Shown piece by piece: positions 1 to 7,224 of a DNA stretch of 28,606 nucleotides. The notes beneath the pieces were generated by a model, which saw only the letters and a list, made by a program, of their open reading frames with translations, ran no database searches and was not told the DNA's origin. Position 1 is the first letter of the stretch. The number at the start of each line of letters is the position of its first letter. Origin of the DNA: an uncultured Anaerotignum sp. (lineage in GTDB: Bacteria > Bacillota > Clostridia > Lachnospirales > Anaerotignaceae); contig NZ_CAJMDQ010000021.1 in assembly GCF_905212195.1 (NCBI RefSeq), positions 1 through 28,606 of the forward strand, in the 5' to 3' direction. Made by a program: the position numbers and the translations under genes.

Positions 1-74
1 GTGACGTTAAACAGATCCTGCCTAAACTGGCTGATGCTATCAGAAAATACAAAGCTAACAAAGCTACAAACTAA
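1..74 (+). CDS. C-terminal end of a truncated highly expressed protein
   Basis: Reading from base 3 gives 23 residues, beginning DVKQILPKLADAIRKYK, then a TAA stop; the rest lies outside the window. The codons (GCT, CTG, AAA, AAC) match the strongly biased usage of the pyruvate:ferredoxin oxidoreductase gene at the other end of the window, which suggests high expression. The first two bases would complete a GGT glycine codon, and a 'GD-x-x-x-ILP-x-L' ending resembles the C-terminus of electron transfer flavoprotein alpha subunits. That identification is only a weak guess. A strong terminator follows 17 bases after the stop, so this is the last gene of its transcript. Confidence 0.5.
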   Translation, partial: DVKQILPKLADAIRKYKANKATN

Positions 75-90
75 TTCGTTTGCTACAAAG

Positions 91-117
91 GGCTTCCCGA
101 AAGGGAAGCCTTTTTTT
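91..117 (+). terminator. Rho-independent terminator
   Basis: GGCTTCCC, a GAAA tetraloop and GGGAAGCC form a perfect 8-bp GC-rich stem followed by seven T residues. It ends the transcript of the truncated gene at the left edge. Confidence 0.93.
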
Positions 118-321
118 GTGGAAAAACAGAATGCGATAGTTCATGTGATATTACATTTAGGGCAAAAAACAGTGGATGAAATGTGGAAATGGGAAAAAAT
201 CGGAAGAAAGATAAATGAAAAAAATTAGACGAAAAATAAAATCATATATGGTGAAATATGGATTTTCAAAGGGCAATATATGATTTTTGCATAAGAAATT
301 CGTGAGAAAAAACGCAAAAAA

Positions 322-350
322 TAGACTTTTTGTATGACATATGGTATACT
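322..350 (+). promoter_or_regulatory. Sigma-A type promoter for the relQ-cls operon
   Basis: TAGACT at 322-327 (4 of 6 to TTGACA) and TATACT at 345-350 (5 of 6 to TATAAT) are separated by 17 bases. The start codon lies 31 bases downstream of the -10 box. The 118-321 stretch upstream is AT-rich and holds no gene that I can support. Confidence 0.65.
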
Positions 351-380
351 GCAAGAAAACAAAATAGGAAGGTGAGTATC

Positions 381-1049
381 GTGCCGGAATTGGATTTTCA
401 ATTTAAAGATATTATGCAGATGGAACATCCGGAATTGATTTTGAAAAAGGCAAGACCTTTTATGGACTTGATGATGGAATATCAATGTGCTTTGATGGAA
501 GTGGAAACAAAGCTGAATGTTTTGAACGAGGAATTTGCAGCGAAATACCAGCGTAATCCTTTTGAATCCATTAAATCCAGAATCAAAGAGCCGTTGAGTA
601 TCATCAACAAGATGAAACGAAAAGGTTTTGAATTATCTGTTGAAAGCATGGAAAAGAATTTATTTGACATTGCAGGGATTCGCGTTATTTGTTCTTTCTG
701 TGATGACATTTATGCCATTGCCAGCATGCTGACGGGACAGGATGACATCATTCTGGTGGATGTAAAAGACTACATCAAGAATCCCAAACCCAACGGATAC
801 CGGAGTTTACATTTGATTTTGGATATTCCCATTTTCCTTTCTTCTGGGAAGAAGCACATGAAAGTGGAGGTACAGTTCCGTACCATTGCTATGGATTTCT
901 GGGCAAGTCTGGAACACAAGGTAAAATACAAAAAAGATGTGGAACATTCAGAAGAAATCGTGGCAGAATTGAAAGAATGCGCTGACGTAATTTCTGCTAT
1001 GGATTGTCGGATGCAGGAAATTCGAAATAAAATCGAGGGAAAAGCATGA
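381..1049 (+). CDS. relQ: Small alarmone synthetase, RelQ/YjbM type (GTP pyrophosphokinase)
   Basis: The 222-residue protein transfers pyrophosphate from ATP to GDP or GTP, making the cytoplasmic stress signal (p)ppGpp. It has the single RelA/SpoT synthetase domain and no HD hydrolase, TGS or ACT domain, and its length is close to that of known RelQ proteins (about 210-220 aa). Visible family motifs are DIAGIRV (about residues 96-102), NPKPNGYRSLH (134-144) and EVQFRT (163-168). A GTG start at 381 was chosen because AGGAAGGTGAG lies just upstream; an in-frame ATG at 330 overlaps the promoter and lacks a binding site. It overlaps the cardiolipin synthase gene by 4 bases (ATGA), so the two are translationally coupled. 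RelP-type annotation is possible but the motif spacing fits RelQ better. Confidence 0.9.
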   Translation: MPELDFQFKDIMQMEHPELILKKARPFMDLMMEYQCALMEVETKLNVLNEEFAAKYQRNPFESIKSRIKEPLSIINKMKRKGFELSVESMEKNLFDIAGIRVICSFCDDIYAIASMLTGQDDIILVDVKDYIKNPKPNGYRSLHLILDIPIFLSSGKKHMKVEVQFRTIAMDFWASLEHKVKYKKDVEHSEEIVAELKECADVISAMDCRMQEIRNKIEGKA

Positions 1050-2623
1050 ACGATGCAGGGGCAAACAACAAAAATGGTTTATTGGAAAAAGGGCGCAGCG
1101 GTGTACTGCATGTGATTTTCGGGCGTTCCGCGGTGGTGCTGGTACTGATTTTGATTCAGCTGATCTTAATGTTTTGGGTATTTGACTATTTCCGAAAAAG
1201 TGTACCTTACTTTTTTGGTGGACATTTAATCATTGCACTGGCACTGGTTTTTATTGTGCTGAATCGTCCGTCAAATCCTGCTATGCAGCTTTCGTGGGTG
1301 GTCATTATCATGATTTCGCCCATTGTGGGTGGATTGTTTTATTTTTATGTGGAAACCCATCCGGGACAGCGGATTTTGGAAAAGCGGCTGGAAACCCTTT
1401 ACAAACAGACGGCAAAGTACATCACGCAGGATGAAGAAATTGCCCGGAAATTAGCAGAGCGGGACAAAGGAACTGCAAGGATGGCAGACTACATCCGCAA
1501 GCATGGAAATTTTTCTGTATACCAGAATACGAAAGTAACATATTTTCCTTTAGGGGAAAACAAGTTTGAAGCCATGCTGCGAGAGCTGGAAAAAGCCGAA
1601 AAATTTATTTTTCTGGAATATTTTATTGTGGAAAAAGGGTATATGTGGGCAAAGATACTGGAAGTTTTACAGCGGAAGGTGGTGGAAGGCGTAGAGGTAC
1701 GTTTGATGTATGACGGCACTTGCGCATTTAACTATTTGCCTTACCGTTACCCGGACGAAATCAAGAAAATGGGCATTCAATGCAAGATGTTTTCGCCTAT
1801 TTTGCCCATATTATCCACCCATTACAATAACCGCGACCACCGAAAAATACTGGTCATTGACGGAAAAGTGGGATTTACGGGAGGCGTGAATATCGGGGAT
1901 GAGTACATCAACCGTCGTTCTCCTTTTGGACACTGGAAAGACACGGCCATTATGCTGGAAGGCGATGGGGTGGAAGGGCTGACACAGATGTTTTTGCAGA
2001 TGTGGAACGTTACAGAAAAATGCGAAGATTTCGGTAAGTATTTACAGAAAGAAAATTGTGGCATACAGGACGATAGTGGTTTTATCCTGCCTTTTGGGGA
2101 TAGTCCTTTTGACCGGGAACTCATTGGGGAAACGGTTTATATGGACATCATCAACAGGGCGGAGGACTATGTACATATTATGACGCCATATCTCATTATC
2201 GACCATGAAATGGAAACGGCGTTATGCTATGCGGCAAAAAGAGGTGTGGATGTGAAGCTGATATTGCCGCATATTCCAGACAAGAAGATGCCTTTTGCTT
2301 TGGCCAAGACTCACTATCCCCAGTTATTGAAAGCGGGGGTACGGATTTTTGAATATACGCCGGGATTTGTGCACGCAAAGGTATTTTCCAGCGACGGCAG
2401 AAAAGCTGTTGTGGGAACCATCAATCTGGATTACCGCAGTTTGTATCTGCATTTTGAATGTGGTGCCTTTTTATTTGATCTGCCTGTCATTGGAGAAATC
2501 GAGAAGGATTTTGAACATACATTGGCAGAATGTCAGGAAATGACCATGGCGGATTACAGAAAAGGAAGTATAATGCAGAAAATTTGCGGCAAAGCATTGA
2601 AATTGCTGGCGCCGTTGATGTAA
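1046..2623 (+). CDS. cls: Cardiolipin synthase (phospholipase D superfamily)
   Basis: This 525-residue membrane enzyme should condense two phosphatidylglycerol molecules to cardiolipin and glycerol. The N-terminus carries hydrophobic segments at about residues 26-45, 57-72 and 82-101, one more than the usual two. Two HKD motifs of the PLD superfamily are complete: H265, K267 and D272 (in DHRKILVIDGKVGFTGG) and H443, K445 and D450 (in VHAKVFSSDGRKAVVGT). The gene starts inside the relQ stop region (ATGA overlap) and is followed 12 bases later by a terminator, so it is the second and last gene of the operon. Exact phospholipid specificity cannot be read from sequence alone. Confidence 0.93.
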   Translation: MNDAGANNKNGLLEKGRSGVLHVIFGRSAVVLVLILIQLILMFWVFDYFRKSVPYFFGGHLIIALALVFIVLNRPSNPAMQLSWVVIIMISPIVGGLFYFYVETHPGQRILEKRLETLYKQTAKYITQDEEIARKLAERDKGTARMADYIRKHGNFSVYQNTKVTYFPLGENKFEAMLRELEKAEKFIFLEYFIVEKGYMWAKILEVLQRKVVEGVEVRLMYDGTCAFNYLPYRYPDEIKKMGIQCKMFSPILPILSTHYNNRDHRKILVIDGKVGFTGGVNIGDEYINRRSPFGHWKDTAIMLEGDGVEGLTQMFLQMWNVTEKCEDFGKYLQKENCGIQDDSGFILPFGDSPFDRELIGETVYMDIINRAEDYVHIMTPYLIIDHEMETALCYAAKRGVDVKLILPHIPDKKMPFALAKTHYPQLLKAGVRIFEYTPGFVHAKVFSSDGRKAVVGTINLDYRSLYLHFECGAFLFDLPVIGEIEKDFEHTLAECQEMTMADYRKGSIMQKICGKALKLLAPLM

Positions 2624-2635
2624 GAAAATGAAGAT

Positions 2636-2675
2636 AGCTGGAGTTCTTGAAATACGAAGAATTCCAGCTTTTTTT
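2636..2675 (+). terminator. Rho-independent terminator of the relQ-cls operon
   Basis: A 13-bp stem pairs AGCTGGAGTTCTT with AAGAATTCCAGCT (one G-T pair) around an 8-base loop and is followed by a run of seven T residues. Confidence 0.92.
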
Positions 2676-2737
2676 GTGGGAAAAGTGTCTGTTTTTGCAG
2701 AGAAATGCGGTAGGAAAAAAAGAGGGTGCGACAGCCT

Positions 2738-2767
2738 TTGACAGGTTTTGCAGGGAAAAGGTGTTAT
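2738..2767 (+). promoter_or_regulatory. Possible promoter for the MPN-LysM gene
   Basis: A perfect TTGACA stands at 2738-2743. The best-spaced -10 is TGTTAT (2762-2767, 18-base spacer, 4 of 6). The better-looking TATATT at 2765-2770 would need a 21-base spacer. The assignment is tentative. Confidence 0.35.
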
Positions 2768-2810
2768 ATTTCATAAAGAAATGACATAGCAAAACCAAGG
2801 AGGAAAAAAG

Positions 2811-4007
2811 ATGCGGTATTATTTCGATGGGGACAGCAATCTATACGGATATCATTCCGATGAAAAGCCCTTTACATTTCCCACAAAAGTAAAGCAGATG
2901 GGCGCCGTTGACCATAGACGGAAAATCTATGTAGAGGATTATGTGTATACATACTTATATCAATATGGAAAAAGTCACAGCTGCACGGAAAAAGTGGCGG
3001 CACTGGTAGGCAGACAGATTGAGATAGACGGAGAAGAAATTCTCATGATCTGCGGTGCCATTCAGGGGAAAGATGCTACAGAGGAAAATGGCACACTGAC
3101 ATTCAGCGCGGCAACATGGGAATATGTGGGCAGTCAGATGGACAAGTATTTCCAGGGGATGACGCTGGTAGGTTGGGTACATTGCCAGCCGGGATTTGGC
3201 GCTTTTCTCATGTCCAAGGATGAGGCGTTCCACAAGTTATATTTTCAAGAGCCGTGGCAGGTGCTGTTTGTGGTAGACCCTGTGGACAAGCTGGACACTT
3301 TTTACATATACAACGAAGAAGCGGACGTATTACAGCAGGCGAAAGGGTACTTTGTTTACTACGAAAAGAATGAAGAAATGCAGGAATACATGCTGGATCA
3401 CAGTGTGGTGAAGCCAAAAGAGGCAAAAAATCCGGAAGAAAAACAAGAGAACGAAGAACAGGAGAAGGCAGAAAAAGAAGAAACAAAATCCCTGGAAGGC
3501 CCACGGAGAAGGCGGCGGCCGACGCCGGAAGAACGGATTGACGCGGCGCAGGAAATTCGGCGGGTATTGCAGCGGCGGGCAAAAGAGGCGGAAGCGGCAC
3601 AGCGCAGCAAGTATACCATGCTGACCAGTGTAAGCTGCATCTTATGCGTGATTTGTCTTTGTCTGGGATATGGGTTATTCAGCAATTTGAACAGGCTGGA
3701 AGATCTGGAAACGAAAATGGCCATGGTGCAGGATTCTTATACGGTACTGGCGGAGAATGTGGAGGATGTGAAAGTGCAGGCGGCTTTTGCACCGCGCGTG
3801 ACTGCGGCGGCAGAAGAAGAAACAGAAGAACCGGAAGAAACGCAGAAAACAGAAGGACGGATACACGTTGTGGAAGCCGGAGAAACATTAGGGAGTATCA
3901 GTCAGAAATATTATGGCGATGGAAACGGTGTGGAAAAAATTATGAAGGCCAATGGAATGGATAATCCCAATCATATTGTATGCGGACAGGAATTGCTGAT
4001 TCCATAA
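2811..4007 (+). CDS. Membrane protein with degenerate JAMM/MPN domain, TM helix and C-terminal LysM domain
   Basis: The 398-residue protein has three parts. Residues about 15-190 resemble a JAB1/MPN (JAMM) domain: GWVHCQPGFGAFLMSKD (H124, Q126, D137) aligns with the eukaryotic-type signature GWYHSHPGFGCWLSGVD, but the second histidine is Q and the conserved serine is M134, so metalloprotease activity is doubtful. A charged, arginine-rich linker (about 200-265) precedes one TM segment (about 267-290), placing the MPN domain in the cytoplasm by the positive-inside rule. A coiled-coil-like and acidic stretch then leads to a LysM domain at about 350-398 that would bind peptidoglycan outside the membrane. 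The start has a good AGGAGG. It is probably a host gene, isolated between two terminators. The biological role is unknown to me. Confidence 0.75.
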   Translation: MRYYFDGDSNLYGYHSDEKPFTFPTKVKQMGAVDHRRKIYVEDYVYTYLYQYGKSHSCTEKVAALVGRQIEIDGEEILMICGAIQGKDATEENGTLTFSAATWEYVGSQMDKYFQGMTLVGWVHCQPGFGAFLMSKDEAFHKLYFQEPWQVLFVVDPVDKLDTFYIYNEEADVLQQAKGYFVYYEKNEEMQEYMLDHSVVKPKEAKNPEEKQENEEQEKAEKEETKSLEGPRRRRRPTPEERIDAAQEIRRVLQRRAKEAEAAQRSKYTMLTSVSCILCVICLCLGYGLFSNLNRLEDLETKMAMVQDSYTVLAENVEDVKVQAAFAPRVTAAAEEETEEPEETQKTEGRIHVVEAGETLGSISQKYYGDGNGVEKIMKANGMDNPNHIVCGQELLIP

Positions 4008-4028
4008 AATGTGAAAAAAAACACGAGA

Positions 4029-4070
4029 AAAACCAGAAATTCAGAAGGACAATGGAATTTCTGGTTTTTT
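4029..4070. terminator. Bidirectional terminator between convergent genes
   Basis: AAAACCAGAAATTC and GAATTTCTGGTTTT form a 14-bp stem with a 12-base loop. T-runs on the plus strand and A-runs before the stem make it work for the MPN-LysM gene and, on the minus strand, for the repressor that ends at 4092. Confidence 0.88.
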
Positions 4071-4091
4071 GTGCCTTTGGAAATGGACAAA

Positions 4092-4724
4092 TTACAGCTT
4101 GAATTTTACATGGAGCACTTTGCCGATGATGTGCAGACGGGGCAGTTCGGCAGGGGCAAAAACCATGGGCGCATAAGCGGGATTTTCTGCTTGCAGTATC
4201 AGAAGGCCGTCTTTTTTCAGCACACGTTTGAGGGTGGCTGTTTCGTTATCAATGATGACGACGGCAATGTCACCGGATTCCACATCATCCTGTTTGCGGA
4301 CAAAGACAAGGTCGTTGGGATAGATGCGGGCATTGATCATACTGTCACCTTGGACGCGAAGATAGAAATATTCATGGCAGGCAGAAACTTCCGAAGCGTC
4401 TACGGTTTCATAGCCTTCAATGTTTTCCACGGCAAGGGCAGGCATGCCTGCATGAACAGCACCGAGAATGGGAATCCGCACAGAATGACGTAAAGAGAAA
4501 CTTTCCGCAGGCAGATAACCACAGGATACCATCAATTCTTCGTAAGATACCTCGGGGCCGGCAATGGCGCGGAGCAGGTCGGGAGAGGGCGGGCGATCCA
4601 GACGCAGGTTCAGGTATTTGGACAGATATGTGCGGTTAAAGCCTGTACGCTCAGAAAATTCGGTGGTGGTGGAATTGCCTATGAGTTTTTGCAACTGTTC
4701 TTTGAATTTCACTTTTTGAAACAT
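4092..4724 (-). CDS. Self-cleaving phage repressor, HTH plus S24 (LexA/CI-like) peptidase
   Basis: The 210-residue protein pairs an N-terminal helix-turn-helix (about residues 5-70, including TTTEFSERTGFNRTYLSKYL) with a C-terminal LexA-type S24 peptidase. The cleavage bond is probably A92-G93 (AVHAG), the nucleophile S128 (QGDSM) and the general base K166 (TATLKRV); the spacing of these three sites matches LexA closely. By family, it holds the lytic promoter off and cuts itself when RecA filaments form. ATG at 4724 was chosen over an upstream in-frame TTG because AGGAGG lies 8 bases before it. It is transcribed away from the structural operon, sharing a 279-base control region with it. Confidence 0.92.
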   Translation of the reverse strand: MFQKVKFKEQLQKLIGNSTTTEFSERTGFNRTYLSKYLNLRLDRPPSPDLLRAIAGPEVSYEELMVSCGYLPAESFSLRHSVRIPILGAVHAGMPALAVENIEGYETVDASEVSACHEYFYLRVQGDSMINARIYPNDLVFVRKQDDVESGDIAVVIIDNETATLKRVLKKDGLLILQAENPAYAPMVFAPAELPRLHIIGKVLHVKFKL

Positions 4725-4752
4725 ATACAAAACCTCCTATATATTTTTGTTC

Positions 4753-4781
4753 AGTATATCAGAAGAAAGAAAAAAAGACAA
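4753..4781 (-). promoter_or_regulatory. Leftward promoter of the repressor gene
   Basis: On the minus strand TTGTCT (4781-4776) and TATACT (4758-4753) are separated by exactly 17 bases, about 30 bases upstream of the repressor start codon. Confidence 0.7.
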
Positions 4782-4787
4782 CGGAAA

Positions 4788-4805
4788 TTGTGAAAAAAGT
4801 TGACA
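4788..4805 (+). repeat. 18-nt regulatory repeat, copy A
   Basis: TTGTGAAAAAAGTTGACA; its last six bases are the -35 box of the rightward promoter. Copies B (4972-4989) and C (5492-5509) are closely similar. Confidence 0.5.
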
Positions 4806-4828
4806 TGAACAGGTGTTCGTGATATGAT
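4800..4828 (+). promoter_or_regulatory. Rightward promoter of the element, sigma-A consensus
   Basis: A perfect TTGACA (4800-4805), a 17-base spacer and TATGAT (4823-4828, 5 of 6) form the strongest promoter of the phage region. It fires toward the activator gene starting at 5004 and leaves a long leader of about 170 bases. Confidence 0.85.
4806..4819. promoter_or_regulatory. LexA/SOS-type operator inside the promoter spacer
   Basis: TGAACAGGTGTTCG fits the Gram-positive SOS box CGAAC-RNRY-GTTCG at all positions except the first base and holds the perfect dyad GAAC-N4-GTTC. It lies entirely between the -35 and -10 boxes, where a bound repressor would block RNA polymerase. Either host LexA or the neighbouring S24 repressor could bind; sequence alone does not decide. 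Confidence 0.75.
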
Positions 4829-4900
4829 GATAAAAACATAGTCAAATCGTGATGTAAATAAGTGTAATTTTTCATAATGTGAATATAGTTGTAGAGTTTT

Positions 4901-4920
4901 GTCGATAATTGTCGATAAAA
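4901..4920. repeat. Tandem 10-bp direct repeat in the control region
   Basis: GTCGATAATT is followed directly by GTCGATAAAA, one helical turn apart, in the leader of the activator gene. TCGATAATTGTCGA across the junction is a near-perfect palindrome, so it is a candidate operator for the element's repressor or activator. Confidence 0.45.
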
Positions 4921-4971
4921 TGTAGTGATTTACGGAAAATAAATCATAAGCATCACGGTTTTGTACACTTT

Positions 4972-4989
4972 TTGTGAAAATAATTAACG
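4972..4989 (+). repeat. 18-nt regulatory repeat, copy B
   Basis: TTGTGAAAATAATTAACG, ending 14 bases before the activator start codon. It differs from copy C at three positions. Confidence 0.5.
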
Positions 4990-5003
4990 AAAGCAGGGTG
5001 TTT

Positions 5004-5507
5004 ATGGGGAAGAAGGAAGATGTATCCAAAATGCATGCGTATTTGCAGAAAGAAGCCGAAAGTACCAGAGGAAAGGTGAAGCGGATGCTTTTGGAATGGG
5101 GAGCAAGTTTAGACCAATGCGGCAGAAAACAAGAAGAAATCCGAAAGATTCTGCGGCTGAAAGCAGAATGTGAAGGGTTGGCGGCAGAGGTAAAAAGCAG
5201 GAGTATGGAAAAGGGATTTTCTTTGATTGAGGAAGCCTATGACCACAACATTGCTGTTTTGCAGGAGGAAATTGAACGAAAGCTTACGGAAAAAGGAAAG
5301 ATTGACGGTATGGTGGCTTTGCTGTCTAAGGAGGAACAGGAACTGCTGTTTTTGCGGTATCAAAAGGGATACGGATATGATTATATTGCTTTGAAGCTGA
5401 ATATGGGGCGGTCTACCTGTTTTCGTATTCATGACAGGATATTGACGGAATTGGCGGAGCGGCTGGAAAAAGACGGATTTTTTTGTGACAAATGTGAAAA
5501 AAATTAA
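5004..5507 (+). CDS. Xpf/ArpU-like phage late transcription activator (sigma-70 region 4 fold)
   Basis: The 167-residue protein is charged and helical in its first two thirds. Residues about 107-155 (LSKEEQELLFLRYQKGYGYD, then a helix ending in CFRIHDRIL) carry a sigma-70 region 4-like helix-turn-helix. Phage factors of this shape (PBSX Xpf, ArpU/RinA families) switch on the late operon and lie directly upstream of the small terminase, as here. ATG at 5004 is preferred, with AGGG five bases upstream; an in-frame GTG at 4998 is an alternative. The gene is separated from the terminase gene by 83 bases that contain no convincing sigma-A promoter, which supports a dedicated activator role. The exact family is not certain. 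Confidence 0.7.
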   Translation: MGKKEDVSKMHAYLQKEAESTRGKVKRMLLEWGASLDQCGRKQEEIRKILRLKAECEGLAAEVKSRSMEKGFSLIEEAYDHNIAVLQEEIERKLTEKGKIDGMVALLSKEEQELLFLRYQKGYGYDYIALKLNMGRSTCFRIHDRILTELAERLEKDGFFCDKCEKN

Positions 5508-5509
5508 CA
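5492..5509 (+). repeat. 18-nt regulatory repeat, copy C
   Basis: ATGTGAAAAAAATTAACA overlaps the stop codon of the activator gene and precedes the terminase genes. It matches copies A and B at 15 of 18 positions each, so it is a candidate binding site for the activator. Confidence 0.5.
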
Positions 5510-5590
5510 GAAACGATGTTGGGACTTTTTGAGAGTTTTGGTGTGATAGGATTTGTTTGCGGCCGACAAAAGAAGCAAAGGAGGGAGGAG

Positions 5591-5983
5591 ATGTCCCATG
5601 AAACATTGAGTGAGAAAGAAAAAGACTTTTGCAGGGCATATGCAGGGGGCATGACAGCGGCAGAAGCTGCAAAAGCGGCGGGATATGCAAGCGGAAGTTA
5701 CGGAAAACAGCTATTGCAAAAAGAGAAAATTCGGGCTTTTCTGGCAGAAATGGAAACGAAATCGGTACCTTCCAGTCAGAAAAAACAGGAAGGGAAAATT
5801 GCACCGGGGGACGAGATACTGGCTTTTCTGACGGAAACCATGCGGGGCAGTGAAGAAACGGACATTAAAACCCGGATGCGGGCGGCGGAACTGCTGGGCA
5901 GGCGGAACGGTGCTTTTGCGAAAGAGGAAACGGAAAACAGCCGGGTCATCATCATTGACGACATTGGGAGGGAAGAAGGGTGA
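5591..5983 (+). CDS. Phage terminase small subunit
   Basis: The 130-residue protein recognises DNA to be packaged and hands it to the large subunit. LSEKEKDFCRAYAGGMTAAE with AAKAAGYA following (about residues 6-34) is the usual N-terminal helix-turn-helix of Terminase_2-type small subunits (XtmA, SPP1 G1P group). ATG at 5591 follows an AGGAGGGAGGAG stretch; upstream in-frame starts would run into the leader. It overlaps the large subunit gene by four bases. It is the first gene of the structural operon. Confidence 0.9.
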   Translation: MSHETLSEKEKDFCRAYAGGMTAAEAAKAAGYASGSYGKQLLQKEKIRAFLAEMETKSVPSSQKKQEGKIAPGDEILAFLTETMRGSEETDIKTRMRAAELLGRRNGAFAKEETENSRVIIIDDIGREEG

Positions 5984-7224
5984 AAGAGAAAAAAATATTC
6001 CTTTCTTCTCTCATTGGACCGGCGTTTTACGAGGTGCATCGGGACATTGCAGCCCACAGGCATGTACATTACTGGCTGAAAGGCGGCAGAGGAAGCGGCA
6101 AATCTTCTTTTGTTTCGCTGGAAATCATATTGGGAATGATGGCTGACCCGAAGGCACATGCGGTAGTGCTGCGAAAGGTGGCTGTGAACCTGAAGGACAG
6201 CGTTTTTGAACAGCTCTGGTGGGCTATTCGCAGTCTGGGGGTGGAAGACCAATGGGAAAGCAAGCTGTCGCCCATGGAAATGGTTTACAAAAAGACCGGA
6301 CAGAAAATCATTTTCAAAGGGGCAGATAAGCCCAGAAAAATCAAGTCTGCCAAGTTTCGGGAAGGATATGTGAAATACATTTGGTATGAAGAAGTGGACG
6401 AATTTTCGGGAATGGGGGAAATTCGCACCATTAACCAAAGCCTCATGCGTGGTGGAGAGGACTTTGTGGTGTTTTACTCCTTTAATCCGCCCAGAAGTTT
6501 GCAGAGCTGGGTCAATGGGGAAGCAGCGGAAGAACGGGAGGACAAGCTGGTACATCACAGTACCTATCAGACTATGCCGAAAGAATGGCTGGGAGAGCAG
6601 TTCTTTCTGGAAGCGGCGTACATGGAAAAGCGGCACAATGAAAGTTACCGACATGAATATCTGGGGGAAGCGGTCGGTTGCGGCGGTGAGGTATTCCATA
6701 ACATCGTTTTGCGGCAGATTACCGAAGAAGAAATCAGAACCTTTGACCATGTGGCAAGGGGGTTGGACTGGGGATATGCTGTAGACCCTTTGCATTACAC
6801 CGTGAACCATTACGACAGTACCAGACGGCGGCTGTACATTTTCTTTGAACTGCACAAGGTAGGCATGAGCAACCGATTGCTGGCGGCAGAGATTCAGAAA
6901 GAAAACAAAGAAAATGGGTTGGTGGTTTGCGACAGCGCAGAGCCTAAGTCTATCGCTGAGTTGCAGGAATACGGCATTTCGGCTATGGGCGCAAAAAAAG
7001 GCCCCGACAGTGTGGTTTATGGCATGAAATGGTTACAGGATTTGGAGGAAATTGTCATTGACCCGAAGCGGTGTCCCATGACGGCAAAGGAATTTACGGA
7101 GTATGAGCTGGAAAGCGATGGGAATGGGGGCTGGAAGGCTTATTTTCCGGACAGGAATAATCATGCCATAGATGCGGTGCGGTACAGTCGGGAACGGGAT
7201 ATGCGGCCGGTGCGGATTTGGTAG
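5980..7224 (+). CDS. Phage terminase large subunit (packaging ATPase and nuclease)
   Basis: The 414-residue motor pumps DNA into the prohead and cuts it at the end of packaging. The Walker A motif is GGRGSGKSS (residues about 35-43, K41), Walker B is IWYEEVDE (about 134-141), and acidic residues for the RNase H-like nuclease appear in GLDWGYAVDP, VCDSAEP and DRNNHAIDAVRY near the C-terminus. Length and motif order match the PBSX XtmB group. The GTG start sits in GTGA, overlapping the small subunit stop, with GGGAAGAAG upstream. Nothing suggests inactivation. Confidence 0.95.
   Translation: MKEKKIFLSSLIGPAFYEVHRDIAAHRHVHYWLKGGRGSGKSSFVSLEIILGMMADPKAHAVVLRKVAVNLKDSVFEQLWWAIRSLGVEDQWESKLSPMEMVYKKTGQKIIFKGADKPRKIKSAKFREGYVKYIWYEEVDEFSGMGEIRTINQSLMRGGEDFVVFYSFNPPRSLQSWVNGEAAEEREDKLVHHSTYQTMPKEWLGEQFFLEAAYMEKRHNESYRHEYLGEAVGCGGEVFHNIVLRQITEEEIRTFDHVARGLDWGYAVDPLHYTVNHYDSTRRRLYIFFELHKVGMSNRLLAAEIQKENKENGLVVCDSAEPKSIAELQEYGISAMGAKKGPDSVVYGMKWLQDLEEIVIDPKRCPMTAKEFTEYELESDGNGGWKAYFPDRNNHAIDAVRYSRERDMRPVRIW

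Noticed and set aside
4011..4493. A 160-codon plus-strand frame opposite the repressor gene
   Set aside because: It begins inside a terminator hairpin and lies antisense to a repressor with clear S24 catalytic residues.
5776..6855. A 359-codon minus-strand frame opposite the terminase genes
   Set aside because: Antisense shadow; the plus-strand terminase motifs (Walker A and B, nuclease acids) are unambiguous.
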